A stretch of 64,000 nucleotides of DNA from Lepraria neglecta (Eukaryota > Ascomycota > Lecanoromycetes > Lecanorales > Stereocaulaceae): assembly GCA_033220425.1 (NCBI GenBank), contig CM065649.1:558001-622000 (forward strand). Reading direction: 5' to 3'. Shown here in pieces: positions 11,499 to 22,592 of the stretch. The notes below the pieces were generated by a model that saw only the letters and a program-made list of their open reading frames with translations, searched no databases and was not told the DNA's origin. The first letter of the stretch is position 1. Every line of letters starts with the position of its first letter. The position numbers were made by a program, and so were the translations under genes.

Positions 11499-11939
11499 GG
11501 GAAGATAACCATCACGACCCTATTTCGCTAGGCCGAAGCCCCTGTTGTGGCTGAGGCATCAGCGCATTCCAGTATCCAAGACAAGCGCATGAGACGATAG
11601 AGGTGGCCTGCCAGTACCTTGGGACAGTTGACCATCGATCATTCAAGATCTCGATCGCCAAATGCTATTTCGGAAGTCGAGCTAGTGGCCATATCAACGC
11701 ACACCGGATACTACGTGTACTTCTCGTGCTTCCTGATGCTAATGGGGCTCATGGTGAAATGTAATGTACAAATGCAAGGGGATATGGCTCGGGCGGTTTG
11801 GGAAATTATGATTCCTTTGAACGGTGGATTAGCACAGACGCTGTGGCTGACCTTTCGATATACGGTTCTGGCAAGATGTCTGGATGCCTTGTTTATATTT
11901 GGCTGGCATTGGATCCGACAAAGTCTACAAGATCGAGAT

Positions 11940-13122
11940 AGACATGGTTGAGGTTGGTAGTATGGATTTGAGCTCCCGCAAAAGCAAGGCAGCTGTGGTT
12001 CGGAGACTATTTGAGATCAACGGTGAGGGTTATAGAAGCCTTCGACAGCGTTCTTGAGATCAAAGACATCTACTGGCGCAAATAGATTATAAAGGCGCAT
12101 CACAGCGTTCTGGTCATAGAGTTTGCGAAGCCTCAGCAAGCTAATGACGCTTCTCTCGTGGGTCTCTTCTGGCTGGGAAAACGCCTTACCTGCAACATCG
12201 TTAGACTCATACGCTGCGGGAGGTGTCAGGCCTACGGTCACCTGATAGCCGATTGTTCTGCTCCTTACCGCTGCGGTAAATGCGCTCTAGAGCATGCAAC
12301 CAGTGATTGCCAGTTCGAATTCACGAGTTGTGCTCTGTGTCACGGTGACCATTACGCTGGCACTAGGCCGAGGAGAGGCGCAAACTACGATATAGCGTAC
12401 CAGCCGACAGCCAGCCTCGTGCCGCCTCAACATTGCCATCGTCAGTCTCGACACCATCTACTTCTCAAGAGGATGAAGGGGATGACTCCCAAGAAATTTT
12501 GGAAGAGGAAGTTGACGACAGGTAGGGAGTCGAGGAAGTCGAGGATGATGAGGACGACGCGAAGGAGGAAAGTTCTCAGAAAGAAGAAGATATCAAGGCA
12601 GAAGTCGTGGTCGATATTGGCAGGACAGCAAATTCAGACGGATTGCACTCACTTCTATCAAGGGATGGGAATTTCGAAGGATGTATGATTGCCCCAGCCG
12701 CATCTGACCATGTCGAGGAAGTCTACCAAGTCGAAATGGAGAGGTTGCCAATTGACAGCATAGATCTTCACTCTTGCGAAGCAAAGACCTGCGTGATGTC
12801 TGAGCTTGTCTTGGCAAATCAATTTCGAATTCGACACTTAGATGTTATTGAAGAGATTCGGGACATACATTGGCGCGAAGGAACCCTCAATAACGGACGT
12901 TCTACCCTCGTCATTGAATTCGCAAGGCCGGAGCAAGCCGAGGACGCTTGTTATGTAGGTCTTTATTTCAGGGACCTACGCCTTTTCCCCAGCAAGACTC
13001 GCCAGACTGAGCGCTGCGGAAGATTCCAAGCAATTGGCCATCAAGAGCAGCCTCATCTCTCCCTTCGCCGACAGCTACATCAGCAACTTCTCAAGATGAC
13101 CAGGACAGCATTGCAAGCATGA
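11940..13122 (+). pseudogene. Two tandem zinc-knuckle (LINE ORF1-like) protein fragments
   Basis: Two related blocks follow each other. Block 1 (about 12040-12440) reads VLEIKDIYWRK-stop, then LVIEFAKPQQANDASLVGLF and two CCHC knuckles (CGRCQAYGHLIADC; CGKCALEHATSDC) plus a CALCHGDHYAG motif. Block 2 (12607-13122) repeats IRDIHWREG, LVIEFARPEQAEDACYVGL and a decayed knuckle start ERCGRFQAIGHQ. This domain order, a short RNA-binding fold followed by CCHC knuckles, is that of Tad-like non-LTR retrotransposon ORF1 proteins and related zinc-knuckle proteins. No reverse transcriptase lies nearby. Stops and phase changes make both nonfunctional. The relative at 18240-20295 is better preserved. Confidence 0.55.
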
Positions 13123-14067
13123 CTTAGTCAGACCAGGATAGTGAATCTACTCTCGACGGATATCCGGACACAGCAACCCTCCTTTAACAGCTAGATGAGC
13201 TAAAATCGATTGAACTGACAAGAGATGAGGCTTTACGGAAAAACGCGAGCCCCAGCTCCGCCAGGAAGCGAACGGCCGAAGAGCTTGGAACTGGTGATGC
13301 ATTGCCTCGCGCTGGCAATAGCGACAAGCGTACGAAGAGGCAGAGTCAGTCGTTTGCTGATCCAGGACAATTCGCCCTTGGCTCTTCCTCTTTCATCTGG
13401 TCACTCTTTGCCACAGCATTCGATGTGCATTTGGCGTCTCCTGCCCTCTTCCCTACATTAGATGTCAGGCTCGCACACCTCAAAAACCAAAGACCGCATC
13501 GGGCCTACCATCACATCTCTTAGGCGTACGGTTGGGCTGGAAGATGGCCCTTATTGTCCGTGGCTGCCAGCTTTGGCCTTTTGAATAACACTCGCACGAA
13601 TTGCGGATTTCTTGTTCTTGTACGTGGAAATATATCAGGCCTCATCACTCGAGATATCGACTTCACAACATGTCTAGGCCCTTTTGAAAAATCCATCTGT
13701 ATATACACTTTTCACACTTGGACGTACAGCGATCACTTGATGCGCAGATTCCGTTCAACGAGTCATTCGCCCCAAACTCTGTCGAAATCCGTTCTTCGTC
13801 CACATAATCTACATTTATTTGTTATTTTTCCACATATATTCTGAAATCAGTCATTGTTGATAACGCAATTGCCGAGCTTACACGCTATCGTCCCTGCAGC
13901 TGTATCAAGACCCCGCAGGCTCATGCAATGTCGATCCAACACCTATATGTGCCAATCACCCCGCCTCAATCGATACTCCAATGTTATAACATTGGACAAA
14001 CCATCCACTCGAGCTCTCACAGCTCTACCTATATACTCACCATTTAGACTTCCACAAATCCCCAACT
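13123..14067. other. Intergenic, probable promoter region of the hydrolase
   Basis: Only unsupported short frames. From about 13860 the sequence becomes C/T- and C/A-rich, and a TATATA-containing stretch lies at 14030-14040, just upstream of the ATG at 14068, typical of a filamentous-fungal 5' leader. Confidence 0.35.
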
Positions 14068-14879
14068 ATGAAAACGGATTCCAAACCCACAGTCCTCATC
14101 GTCCCCGGTGCCTGCCACGGCTCCGTCCACATGGGCCCTCTAATCGAGCACCTGTCCTCCCACGGCTATTCCAGCATCGCCCTCGACTTACCCACAGCCG
14201 GCGTACCAGACAAAGACCTCTACGACGATATCGCATTCATCACATCCCACCTGGAAGAGTTAGTCTCCCAGCAGGGTAAAGAAGTGATAGTGATAGTGCA
14301 TTCCTATGGAGGAATACCAGGAAGCTCAGCCGCAAGACCGTTCGTGAAGAAGGAACGAGCGCGAAATGGGAAAGAAGGAGGGGTGATTGGCGTGTTGTAT
14401 ATATCATCGTGGGCGATGCCAGCAGGGAAGACGGTGATGGATGCTGCAGAGGGAATGGATGTTGATTGGATGAAAACAGACGTACCTACCCAAACCTCCA
14501 CATATACTTCATCACTAAACAGCCACAGGGCCCAACCTCCACCCCCTCAAACGCCACCTACCTCCTCTACAACGACCTCCCTCCGACCACCGCAGCCTTC
14601 TACGCCTCCCACCTAACCACGCATTGCGTGATCGCTAACGTCCAGCCGGGTACAGCCGACTGTTTAGGTGGTGTTGTCCCGACTACTTATCTGATATGTG
14701 AAAAGGATAACGTGGTGCCGGTTTGGGTGCAGGAGAGGAATGCGCGGAATTTGGGGGAGGGGGGAAGGGTTGTGAGATGTGAGGCAGGGCATAGTCCGTT
14801 TTTGAGTAAGGTTGAGGTGGTGGGGTCCCTGGTTAGGGGGATGGCTGTAGAGGAGGTTGGTGGGGGGGAATCGCGGTGA
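14068..14879 (+). CDS. Alpha/beta hydrolase
   Basis: An MKTDSKPTVLIVPGACHGS start leads into the first strand and oxyanion-region of an alpha/beta-hydrolase. The nucleophile elbow is VHSYGG (G-X-S-X-G variant) near residue 79. The acid is probably the Asp in CEKDNVVPV, and the catalytic His lies in CEAGHSPFLSK near the C-terminus. An intron from 14482 (GTACCT, branch CACTAAAC) to 14522 or 14528 (both AG sites keep the phase) joins the two halves; the longer 47-bp choice is more usual for fungi. After it comes TYLLYNDLPPTTAAFYASHL, a typical lid segment. The product is about 255 residues, no signal peptide, so probably cytosolic. Similar proteins are esterase-like with unknown substrates. It looks intact. 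Confidence 0.8.
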
Positions 14880-15815
14880 GGATGAAGGATGGAATATGGA
14901 GACTACATCTAGGTTGTTGCGAGATAAAATTTTGATCTAGGGATTGGCCATGATGAAGCCAATGTCCAATATTCCACATGGATAAATCTACGATGGGAAT
15001 GCCAGTGAAACAAATCCCATCCGTGCCTATACCCAGCTCCACCGTTTAAAGCTCTGAGCGATCTGACATTCGTGTTGCAATCCCAGAAATAGCACCCCAA
15101 ATACTTCAGCGCCTTCATGATTGGTGTGCGAAGCGCTAGGATGAAACGAGGGATTTAGTGGGGCCAGCCGTGCGGCCTGCAACACAAAACACAAAATGTG
15201 CCGAAGAAACATTTTACACTGCCTATAATTGACCTCGGATGCGAAAGCTATATTATTTGGGGAGGAGGAAGGCGTCCTCTTTATCCTACAGGATGCGCAT
15301 CCTGAATCCTACAGCGTGCGTTGGATCATGCTCTGAGTGCGCATTGTGTAGAGAAAGATTTCGGGCGCGGTGGACATTGTCTTTGGGTACCATGATGCGA
15401 TGGTTACATATCGATGCCAAACATGGAATAATGATGATGTCTTCCACAGGTCTGCGTAGTCGGATAGTTACGTGAAAATTTGCGCGTTCAAGGCAAAGGA
15501 TTCAGGATCCATGAGGCGTGCCGCCAGGATCTATCTCGATGTAACATCGCCGCCTCGGCTCCCCTTCAGCTACCTGACCGACCAGGCTATGCTGACGGAA
15601 CGAATCCTCCGATGTTGTAGGCTATGCCTAAATCCTAAATGCCAGCAAAGCCTCCATGCCTTATGACTACCTGCTCCCCTCTTGCTCCATTTTTCCCACT
15701 CTCCGGCCCCAGATTCAAATTCCATACCAGTGTCCTTCAAATCGAATACGGTGTAACGCCTCCCTCTATACTACACTGTGGAAGACCTCTACCGCACCCA
15801 CACTCAACCCCCATA
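14880..15815. other. Gene-free stretch
   Basis: Contains the likely 3' end of the hydrolase transcript and several short open frames on both strands. None has a recognisable domain or signal peptide. Confidence 0.35.
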
Positions 15816-16100
15816 ATGGGACTAGCACTAACAACATTTTCATTCCACGACATAGTCCTCCTAATAGGCATACCCGGCATAATCGCCTTGATAATCTTAA
15901 CACTCGTATACTTTGGAATCTGCCTCTTTCTCCTCATCTATTCGATTGTACACTGTCCGTTTTGGCCTAGGCATCGAAGCGGGATGGCAGCGTGTTGTGA
16001 GCTGGATGAGGAGCATATTATGATGGGAAATGGGGGGAATGATAGTACGAGAGCTTGGCTGGCGAGGAGTCAGACCATGAGTGCTCAGGCGCTGGTTTGA
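15816..16100 (+). CDS. Small membrane protein, unknown
   Basis: 94 codons from the ATG at 15816. Residues about 10-50 are strongly hydrophobic (IVLLIGIPGIIALIILTLVY then FGICLFLLIYSIV), long enough for one long helix or a tight hairpin, followed by a Cys/Arg-containing polar tail (HCPFWPRHRSG...CCELDEE) that may be cytosolic. The longer upstream frame is rejected because it adds a composition unlike a protein. No family is recognised. It could be a chance frame, but the sharp hydrophobic-to-polar change and the start context favour a real gene. Confidence 0.4.
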   Translation: MGLALTTFSFHDIVLLIGIPGIIALIILTLVYFGICLFLLIYSIVHCPFWPRHRSGMAACCELDEEHIMMGNGGNDSTRAWLARSQTMSAQALV

Positions 16101-16702
16101 GGGTGGGATGGGCGGTGGGGTGGATCGAGGAAAAGGTGGGCGGTGGTGAGTAGATGTGATGCGCATACTCTTGGAGGAAAGGGCTGACGTTGGAGATAGT
16201 CCACTGCATCACCAATGAAGAACGTAGCCAGCACGAATGACACCTGACAAACCATAAAGAAATGCGCTGCACTTGTCTCACAGGGCAGGAATGGGATTCC
16301 TCGATGCCCATCGAACCTCCACCCCCACAAGGTAAATCGGCCAACAACCCAGCGCAGCTAGCAAGACATCCTGCTAACATTGGTACAGCTCCTCGATAAA
16401 CTTAGTCTGAAAGACCACAAGGCCCACGAAAGCCATCGGATTCTGCGGGGATTTGATGGGCCGCGCCATGTGTGTCGGAGAGACGGGATATGCAGTCAGG
16501 CACCGAGATCAGCTCAATGTACTTAGAATGAGATCATAAGGTCGTCAAGCTATCAGGGCCAACTCCGAGGGTATTACTGGTTAAGATGTACTGTTCTACT
16601 GGAATAAGCTCTACCTCTACGGGTTGATTAGTGTTCTGAATGGCGTAGTATAAACGGGTTCATGTCGAGTTTCCGTTTAGAATGTACGTTCTCAGTAGGA
16701 TA
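16101..16702. other. Gene-free stretch
   Basis: Minus-strand frames across 16018-16380 overlap the membrane-protein gene and have no family features. Nothing further seen. Confidence 0.3.
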
Positions 16703-17085
16703 TTAGTGTTCTCACTCCTGAAGCTATACACACCGGCACAAGTGGATATGTAAATAGATGCTTGGGCGGTCTAACGCCAGGGCTAGCAGGCCTAGAAAGG
16801 CTACAACAGGTGCCCCAGCGCTAGAAAACTCCCATACCTAGGCGGCATAGACCTGGAGTGTAGATAGGCTCTATATAGGCTATGTATAAGGTGCGGGTGG
16901 GCGGGAAAGAACTGCTATGGCTCTGAAAGAGATGAACTCGACTGAAGAGCCAACTGCTGGTGGGATGCTCATACAAATAGTGCTCTCAGGAAGCACGGAT
17001 CTCTCGCTATGGCCCATGGTCATGGCGCATGGCTGAAACCGCATCTGATCATGAGACACACTAACCCACAGTCCCACTGTAGCGA
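16703..17085 (-). repeat. Solo 383-bp A-B repeat of the YR retroelement
   Basis: Full-length copy of the A2-B2 unit in reverse orientation, with the same terminal bases as the other copies. Flanks in element orientation are gttagt and tatcct, with no duplication. It sits about 270 bp upstream of the secreted-protein gene at 17354 and may have altered its promoter. Confidence 0.85.
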
Positions 17086-17353
17086 ACTAACCCGATAGCC
17101 GACAATACCCGAATCGACGTGTGCATGGAGGTCAATCATATCCCACGTGGGAGATGTGTACCGGCGAATGGCTACAGGTCCCAAGAACCTGAACCCGACA
17201 GATGACGATTTGATGAGCGCAAGCGCATAGATCTTCGCATGGAACGTTTCGCGGGGGTATAAAGAAATGCTTTAGTGATTCATGCGCTTGCATCAGGAAA
17301 TGAAATTGAACGTGACAACGCGAGAATTGTCCACCTTGCGTCTTCAAAACAAT

Positions 17354-17814
17354 ATGATCGACTTCATCCTTGTTCTTTTTTGCAGGTCATGGTAAATGCT
17401 TCGATGTTCACACACCTCCTCAACGCCTCAAGTGCCATACCACTAGGATGCTTCAGGCAAAATCCACCCAGTGTTCCTCAACTATCACCACTCACCTACG
17501 TAGCATGCCAAACAGCACTGGACAAGATCCCCGTCAGAGGGAAAGCACATGCGCCTCTAACTTTCAGTCACAGTGCTAGCGCTGGGTACATAGTACCACA
17601 TACGTGGAGTCACGAAAACTGCGTTGTGATAATCGACGTGCTGGGAGATGATGTGGAGGAGACGACGACGTTTTTTGCGATTCTGAGTAAGGGTTTTGAC
17701 ATTACTTTGAAGTGTGTTATCAATCCGCCGCATTTTGGGGGGAGGAGTAGGGTGGGGGAGAGAGGGATGTTGGGGGTTGCGATTATTGAGAGTCCGCCTG
17801 GTATGTTGCTGTAG
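17354..17814 (+). CDS. Secreted Cys/Trp-domain protein, single domain
   Basis: The best model has exon 1 17354-17391 (MIDFILVLFCRS, a short hydrophobic leader), an 80-bp intron 17392-17471 (GTAAAT...CCCAG) and exon 2 17472-17814, 126 residues. An unspliced alternative starts at 17275 but gives an N-terminus without a leader. The domain reads CQTALDKIP, PLTFS, VPHTWSHENCVVIIDVLG, a helix ending KGFDITLKCVI, then GGRSRVGERGMLGVAI. This matches a domain common in fungal extracellular proteins of unknown function (first Cys, a Cys before an I-x-I/D strand, a third Cys, then Gly-Gly). Two-domain relatives lie at 23608-24803 and 42173-43169. Function unknown; the leader is weak, so the start is uncertain. 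Confidence 0.55.
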
Positions 17815-18239
17815 GCCGCTGTGAGGTGATGGCTCGGAAGAGTGTGAGCTGATCGAGAAGGCAGTGGGCAATCATACGATGATGAACGTAATGGGGGAAG
17901 AAAGAACACCAGAGAGTGCATAATGAAACGGCTGAAGTTTCTGTATCTGGGGTCGAAGCCTCTGGCCCAAATACAGCCGAGTGAGTGGATCCTGAGAGTG
18001 TGAAAGATGATGCGTGTCTGATATTTGAATTCACAAGTGTGCCCTCAATGGTGGCTGTCTGCTCAGGTGCAGTAGCGAAGTATTCCAGTCTCAAAATAGA
18101 TAGTCTAGAAGTGGAAGGCGGCAGTACTAATGTGAAGCAATTGGGAAGACACAGACCAACCCACAAACTCTTCACGCTGTCACACCACCCTTTCCACAAC
18201 TTACATCACAATCCCTTGTGAGTCTCACCCTCACACACA

Positions 18240-20295
18240 ATGCGCAAGAAAAATTCCACCGCCGCCTCTGGCACATTGCCCAAGACAAAGCGGCCGCGAA
18301 TCGACCAACCCAACCCTGAAGACGCCATTGAGCACGCAACAAGATTGGAGAGCGACTTCGCTGCAGTCTACGACTTTACGCATGATCACAACGCTGCTGC
18401 TAGGAAGAAGATCAGTCAGAATGCCACAAGAAAGATCAGGGAGCGTGTAGAAGCCGGCATTTTACCTAGCCTAGAAGGGAACGCACAAAGATCCCCAGAA
18501 CAGAGTCAAGGAGACTATCACGAAGAAGCTTTTACGCAAAACCCTTTTATGAGGAATTAGTGACAAGCTTCCTGTCGGAGTGCCATTCGACCTATTCAGC
18601 GCACTCCGCAAGTCATTCCTGGATCTTGAGGCCAAAGTTGCAGTTCAACACTTGACCCCCTCTTCACCTCAGTGACACTCCGAGCTCGACATAGCCTCGG
18701 ATCCAACGATCAATGGGAAGACGAACTTGATCCCAGAATATCTCGCACAGCGTGACATACAATGGCCGCCTCTGGATGCCCATCAGCGAGTTTGGGGAAA
18801 GGACTCGGTCAAGAGGATCAAGCGTGGTTTATACGTTGCAGAATATGGAGAAGAACAACTTGAGAGCGGAGAAGTGTTTAGGGAGCTTGAAGACAGAGGA
18901 GAGCACCAAGAAGAGCAAGGGGGCATACACGATCATCACAATGAGGGTGTTATGAAGGACGAGGCCATGGCCGAACCGGGAAAAGATGAGAAGTGGACCT
19001 ACACCCAGTCATTTGTTCTTGAAGTCTATGACCAAGCTATCATGATCCGACTCAAAATGATGAACGAGGAATGTCTGATGTTTGTCGTCTACTCGGCACT
19101 TAAGAGACCGGCGCCTCACCGTGGCCCCCCCTCATACCGTGCGATGGCTCTCAACACCTGAAATCTTGGAGAGTGGCGACATCAAGGCTTTTGTTCATGC
19201 AGAGGATCCTCGTGACCTGGAGTTTCTTACGGAGGATGTAATCACAAATTGGCCACGGAAATTGGAAAACGAAGGCAACGTAATCGACACGCCTTACAAG
19301 GTTATCATTCGCGGGATCAATGTGGAGAGCAAGGATCTCTATGACCTAGATGGTATTACCAAAGTGATCGAGGAGCTTGTTGGTCTCAATGCTTCCAGAA
19401 TCAACTCACTTACCACGACCGATGACATTCGAGATATTTACTGGTACAAAGATTACCGGCCTGGTGGCAGGGTGGGCTCTGCAATAATACACTTTGGCTC
19501 GCATGAGAAGGCCAATGATGACATTGTCAATGGTATCTTCTAAGACGGTGAGCATCATGAGTGCGAGGTCCTTGGAGCGAGCCAACTTCTCCAGCTGTGC
19601 GCCAAATGTCAACACTACAAGCACGGCATTGCGTCCTGCCCAAACTCTCTTCGATGTGAGAAGTGTGCTAGCGGACACGCGTTGAGTCTCTGCAAGAGTA
19701 CCGTAGCTTTGTGCGCAGCATGCTCCGGCCCTCACTATGCTTCGAGCGAACGCTGCCCGGTACGAGAGGCTATCAGAGACGAAATCTGCAAGATGCGATG
19801 TGAGCCCGCCGCTGAAAAGCGAGTCGGATTTAGATCTCAGCCTCAACTCCGCCTGAGCAACCGCGGGCTCCAGTGGAAACCTTGGCGCCACTTGCTACTG
19901 TGCCCAGCACTCCATCAATCAAAGACGAAGACTCAGAAAGCGAGATGGATGTCAGCGAAGCCGCCGACAAAGCTGCACATGAGGTGACTAATGCAAACAT
20001 TCTCGAACAGCTGGAAGCTCTAAAAGCACAGTTCAAGGCACTAGAATCGAAGTCTCGGAACAATAAGAAGCAGAGACGAGGAAAGAAGGGCAAGAAACAG
20101 GTAAAGGTCGGCGCTCAATCTCCTGGCAAGGCAAAGAATACGGTATCGGCGCCATATTCGGCTTCCCAACATCGCAAGCAAGGTTCGAGGAAGAGGAATG
20201 CTGAAGAAGCCATGATGAGCGGAGCGCTGACAGACACGAATGTCGACACCAAGCGGATTAAAAGGGAGGAGCCCGACGGTCTTTTCGTCAGATAG
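18240..20295 (+). pseudogene. Zinc-knuckle protein (LINE ORF1-like), broken
   Basis: Starts MRKKNSTAASGTLPKTKRPR, a basic nuclear-type N-terminus, then an acidic middle (18727-19161 in another frame). From 19082 one frame runs IRDIYWYKDY...AIIHFGSHEKANDDIVNGIF, a TAA at 19541, then in the same frame three Cys/His knuckles: CAKCQHYKHGIASC, CEKCASGHALSLC and CAACSGPHYASSERC. The C-terminal part (19873-20295) lies in a shifted frame, with a coiled-coil-like helix (ILEQLEALKAQFKALESK) and basic tail. At least two phase changes and one CAA-to-TAA type stop break it. It is related to the blocks at 11940-13122. Whether it was a transposon ORF1 or a host gene derived from one cannot be decided here. 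Confidence 0.55.
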
Positions 20296-20609
20296 GCTTG
20301 TCATTTCGAGCCCGCGACGGTGTTGAATCGAATATGTCCCTCACACGTGGAACTGAACAACTTCTCGGACCTTCATCATTTGGCATGCGCCTAGCGTTGC
20401 CCTTCTTTACGAATAACGATACCCATACACAGATGCACTGGCAGCTCGGATGATGTCTTCAAATGGATATTCGCATCTCGGAGAAGTTATTGCAAGCGCA
20501 GCAATGGCCGAATTTTTCAATTCGAACACAGACATGGATTCAGGTCCTGTAAGTTCTCTGTACCCCTTCTAGTACCTCTCGAAATACGGAGATTGATTAC
20601 ATTGCGCAG

Positions 20610-22291
20610 GAAACATTTGGTGTTTCAATCAATAGAGATATGGTAGTGGTACCAGCACGTGTCCTTCCCGCTCCAAAACTCAGGTACCGTAACCTTTCGG
20701 ATGCTGTCAGTGTGGAGACAGCGCCTTTTGCTTCCTGGAATCTGAAAGGAAAGAGATTCTACCTGCGGAAAACCATCCCGAAGTGGACAACATTGACTGT
20801 TGGCGACGGAGCTCACATGAATGGAGATAAACTACATCAGTTCGAGATAGTGTTCGAGAAGTTCGGCTTGCAAGACCACAAGGCGGCGACAGACTGCAAC
20901 CTAAAGGGCTTCAAGGGTGCCTGTGATCATAGTGGTCGGAAAGACCTTGAGGATGGCCTCAAGGTTGCCTTTGAGGCAGCCAAGAAGAAGGGAGTTGGCC
21001 TACTAATCGTTGTACTGGGATCGAAAGACGTCTACCGCTATGGCAAAATCAAATACTGGGGCGATCTCAAACATGGTAAGCAAACTTTCACTCTTGAGCC
21101 CTAATAGATAATGGCCACCCTGACACAAAGAAATAGCAATCTACACGATATTTGTCCTAAGTAAGAATCTGAAGACTGGTGATAAGATCGATGAGACATA
21201 CTATGCCAACGTTGCTCTCAAGGTCAACACGAATATTGGCGGCACAAACCACATACTCGCTGGTAGTTGAGATGATGAACTTCCTCTGAACGAGAAGTAA
21301 AAGGAGACTATGATCGTCGGCATCGATGTCACGCATCCTGCGCCCAAAGGCATGACCAGGACCCTAAGCATTGTCGCAGTGGTAGCTAATGTGGACGACA
21401 ACTTCACCCAATGGCCAAAGAGTGTCCCTTGTAAGGAGGGGAAGTAAGAGACGGTGGAAGAGCTCGAAGCAATGATGGCTGAGCGCTTGGAACCTTAGAA
21501 ATTTAAGCATGAGGAGCGAATGCCCAAGCACATCATCGTATATCGCGATGGTAAGCGATTCGTCTAACAAGACTGACAGGCCCTAGGCTAATGTCCATTC
21601 AGGGGTCTCGGAAGGGCAATACAACATTGTTCTTGAGGACGAGCTACCTAAGATCCAAGCCGCGAGCACCGACGATTTCGGCAATAGGCCCAAGATCAGC
21701 ATCATCATCGTCGGCAAGCGTCAGCACACACGATTCTATCCCATGAAGAGGGAAAATGTCAACACTGGGAAGGGCCACAGTCTCAACCCTAGGAATGGAA
21801 CAGTGGTTGACCGAGGAATAACAACGACCAAGCTCTATGACTTCTATTTGCAAGCTCATGCGGCGATTGCGAGCACAGTAGATATTCCCACACCCATGCC
21901 ACTCATGCCTTGCTAACCTCTAGACAGGCGAAACCCGCACATTACGTCGTCATCCACAACGAAGGCAACCTTGGAGCTGATCAATTGGAAGCGCTCACGT
22001 ACCGGCTTTGTTATCTCTACCAAAAGGCGACAAAGGCCGTGTCGATCTGCCCTCCGACTTATTACGCTGATCTGCTTTGTATATGCGGCCGTCACTATCT
22101 GGCCGAGTACCTATCTCGAACTTAGTCTAAAGACAAGAAATATCCCGGGACGAAAGGACGATAAGGAGTGGGATGCACTTCCTTGGTACGATAAATCTGT
22201 GTATAAGAAGTAAGTCATTCTGGATTGATTGTGGTAATGTTTTTGGCACTAATGAGCATGCAGCCTCCGAGACACAATGTTCTACCTTTAA
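20610..22291 (+). pseudogene. Argonaute relic (Mid and PIWI domains only)
   Basis: After a GCGCAG acceptor the sequence encodes the linker-2/Mid start (FGVSINRDMVVVPARVLPAP), then WNLKGKRFY, a Mid helix and VVLGSKDVYRYGKIKYWGDLKH. PIWI follows: YYANVALKVNTNIGG, IVGIDVTHP (first catalytic Asp, near 21325), HIIVYRDGVSEGQY (second Asp), PAHYVVIHNEG (catalytic His) and ATKAVSICPPTYYADLLC. It ends with the canonical DTMFYL and a TAA at 22289-22291. Introns remain at about 21075, 21550, 21865 and 22211. Four in-frame stops (TGA 21268, TAA 21298, TAA 21445, TAG 21496) and a phase change near 22125 kill it, although the catalytic codons survive. No N-terminal or PAZ domain is found upstream, so it was truncated as well as mutated. 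The family (QDE-2-like) acts in RNA silencing. Confidence 0.85.
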
Positions 22292-22592
22292 GTTATCATG
22301 ACCAGCGGTTGGTAATGTTGGTTAATGTGGTGCGGAGGATTAGAATGGTGGAACGAGGTGAGGTCTATGATCCATTGCAGCCTGAGCTTTTCCTGAAGTG
22401 CTGTAATTTGTGTCTTTACTAATGCTTGACTTCGTCATCGCGAAGTAAGAATATCAATACACATTCACGTTAGTCCTTGCAAGTACGTTACAGAGAAAGT
22501 TGGACGTGCTACATTAGGCAATACACTTTCATACGAATATTTCAGTTGCCTTCCCATTCCATCCGTTCTCTCAGAGGGACGTTTCACCATGA

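Larger units (their letters stand above)
6745..11554 (+). pseudogene. Small secreted protein gene split by the YR retroelement
   Basis: From the ATG at 6745 the first 60 codons encode a clear signal peptide (MLHTILVSHAILLSIIAVFP, then AISA) and an acidic, proline-containing mature part ending ...FDSLEAPL. The retroelement begins at 6926. On its far side, from 11499, the same frame continues for about 18 codons, contains a Cys-Cys pair and stops at TGA 11552-11554. The pre-insertion product would therefore be about 78 residues, cysteine-poor and effector-like in size. The frame match across a 4.57-kb insert is seen in the sequence; that it was once a working gene is inference. A fused run-on frame reads into repeat A1 until 7188. 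It has no recognised family. Confidence 0.55.
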
